Shown piece by piece: positions 63,940 through 64,000 of a stretch of 64,000 nt of DNA; positions within the stretch are counted from its first letter, which is position 1; every line of letters begins with the position of its first letter. The position numbers were made by a program, and so were the translations under genes. The stretch is from Muribaculum sp. (GTDB lineage Bacteria > Bacteroidota > Bacteroidia > Bacteroidales > Muribaculaceae). Where the stretch lies: the NCBI GenBank assembly GCA_023666965.1, contig JAMPAZ010000002.1, positions 1 to 64,000 of the forward strand, given 5' to 3'. The notes beneath the pieces were generated by a model, which saw nothing but the letters and a program-made list of their open reading frames with translations, did not search any database and had not been told where the DNA came from.

Positions 63940-64000
63940 TGACAACGAGTTATCCGTCAAGCCGTTATCTTCAAAGGACAATTTCATGGATTTGTTCAGT
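63939..64000 (+). CDS. Start of the next operon gene, cut by the window edge
   Basis: The ATG at 63939 overlaps the batE stop codon by one base and the frame is open to the window end (20 complete codons, MTTSYPSSRYLQRTISWICS). The overlap and the hydrophobic drift at the end suggest a membrane protein co-translated with BatE. The family cannot be assigned. Confidence 0.5.
   Translation, partial: MTTSYPSSRYLQRTISWICS

Overview
The window reads as a chromosome segment of a Bacteroidota bacterium of the order Bacteroidales. The support is a SusC/SusD pair with a hybrid two-component regulator, repeated TAnnTTTG -7 boxes (some with a TTTG-like -33 box 19-20 bases upstream), a batA-E operon and Bacteroidales-type lipoproteins. 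A Muribaculaceae-like gut commensal is my best guess from overall protein character; no species is claimed.

Region 1 (about 1-16.1 kb) is accessory and decaying. It holds small redox genes (two cysteine-motif flavodoxin-fold reductases, an HxlR regulator with an N-terminal Cys, a lipoprotein flavodoxin, two tandem aldo/keto reductases, a secreted CMD-cupin fusion), two secreted alpha/beta hydrolases, an acetyltransferase and AraC regulators. An aldehyde, quinone or electrophile-handling island is a plausible inference. Mixed in are several broken genes: two AraC genes (one with a 4-base duplication, one with a C7 slip), a monooxygenase-arginase relic, a TIGR04076-like stub and an RND efflux operon collapsed by deletion. 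A YeiH-type exporter, an orphan sensor kinase and a TSCPD protein lie between, and a 259-bp multi-hairpin element closes the region.

Region 2 (16.1-20.4 kb) is housekeeping: a membrane TPR protein, an RluB-type pseudouridine synthase with a long Gly/Tyr/Asn/Arg/Gln repeat domain, and asnS.

Region 3 (20.4-40.1 kb) is a polysaccharide utilisation locus, most likely for decorated xylan: GH43, a secreted beta-sandwich protein, a CBM48-CE1 esterase, SusD, SusC, the hybrid sensor-regulator, a relic GH43, a GH43-GH8 fusion and a second CBM48-CE1 esterase. Three promoters share a similar element of about 33 bp, a candidate binding site for the hybrid regulator. Between the esterase and SusD sits an A+T-rich insert with two related lipoproteins (one with an early amber stop) and a frameshifted Cys/His-motif secreted protein with a type IX-like tail.

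Region 4 (40.3-53.9 kb) is mostly core metabolism: SIMPL protein, ROK sugar kinase, SDR, tRNA-Leu(UAA), adk, hpt, DAACS transporter, NAD(P)HX repair enzyme, DUF4831 protein, ABC-F ATPase, M13 peptidase and a lipoprotein.

Region 5 (53.9-64 kb) begins with two HU-fold genes, the second an HU-transmembrane-LysM fusion, then MoxR, DUF58, a DUF4381-like protein, BatA, BatB, BatC, BatD and BatE, a probable envelope chaperone or stress operon. The last gene runs off the window.
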